This document shows, piece by piece, positions 13,130 to 13,178 of a DNA stretch of 13,178 nt. A program made the position numbers and the translations under genes. The DNA is from an uncultured Fimbriimonadales bacterium (GTDB lineage: Bacteria > Armatimonadota > Fimbriimonadia > Fimbriimonadales > GBS-DC): the NCBI GenBank assembly GCA_937934465.1, contig CALGZO010000173.1, forward strand, positions 1 through 13,178. The letters run 5' to 3'. The notes beneath the pieces were generated by a model that did not search any database, was not told the origin of the DNA, and saw nothing but the letters and a program-made list of their open reading frames with translations. Numbering within the stretch: the first letter of the stretch is position 1; every line of letters begins with the position of its first letter.

Positions 13130-13178
13130 GGTATACTCTTCCGCGCCACGAGCGTCTAAACTTTCAGGAGTAGATAGG
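13130..13178 (+). promoter_or_regulatory. Promoter-like motif GGTATACTC (-10 TATACT at 13132-13137) and ribosome binding site for a gene beyond the window
   Basis: TATACT preceded by GG follows the repeat array. TTGTCC at 13108-13113, 18 bases upstream, could act as a -35 box and lies inside the last B palindrome. An AGGAG at about 13165-13170 followed by a short leader indicates a start codon just past the window end. No start codon is visible here. The motif is the fifth member of the GGTAYACT series. Confidence 0.45.

Noticed and set aside
12782..13173. Open frames on both strands across the repeat array, with repeating VPARTL- or ECPSH-like peptides
   Set aside because: They follow the 66-base repeat, which by chance lacks stops. 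They have no ribosome binding site and no family features.

Overview
The window looks like chromosomal DNA from a GC-rich, diderm and probably thermophilic bacterium. The diderm inference rests on a BamA/Omp85 outer-membrane assembly protein followed by an OmpH/Skp periplasmic chaperone. Three further traits resemble my recollection of Armatimonadota (Fimbriimonadales-like) genomes: dispersed palindromes with a GGACA-RGAA-TGTCC core, an Rpn-type nuclease with a long QQGL tail, and a proposed promoter motif GGTAYACT. That assignment is an inference from gene content and was not tested by any search.

Layout. Positions 3-1467 (+) hold the C-terminal end of a xylulokinase and an overlapping gene of unknown function. 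From 4748 down to 1432 (-) runs a tight four-gene unit: a catalytically dead, truncated aldehyde-dehydrogenase-like protein, a membrane-anchored NTF2-like protein, the sulfur-insertion enzyme LarE and an Rpn-family PD-(D/E)XK nuclease. Adjacent genes overlap or lie within a few bases, so they are probably co-transcribed. Divergent from it, an SDR oxidoreductase (4807-5529) sits directly behind a promoter-like motif and may be read from a leaderless mRNA. A repeat-bearing gap of about 340 bp then leads to a 702-residue fusion of a RelE/ParE-like toxin fold with a UvrD-type superfamily 1 helicase (5871-7979). Next comes a DNA-maintenance cluster, ybaB-recR-nth (8057-9668).

The right third is an envelope block. 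An ECF sigma factor (9744-10298) shares a TGATG junction with bamA (10298-12091), and ompH/skp follows behind its own promoter-like motif. No anti-sigma gene is visible. The window closes with a BIME-like array of alternating palindromes (12766-13117) and a further promoter-like motif with a ribosome binding site for a gene starting beyond the window.

The most interesting items are the palindrome families that keep one core while their outer stems change in a compensatory way, the RelE/ParE-UvrD fusion with no visible antitoxin, the sigma-bamA coupling, the conserved-looking pseudo-ALDH at the head of the larE operon, and the recurrent GGTAYACT motif.
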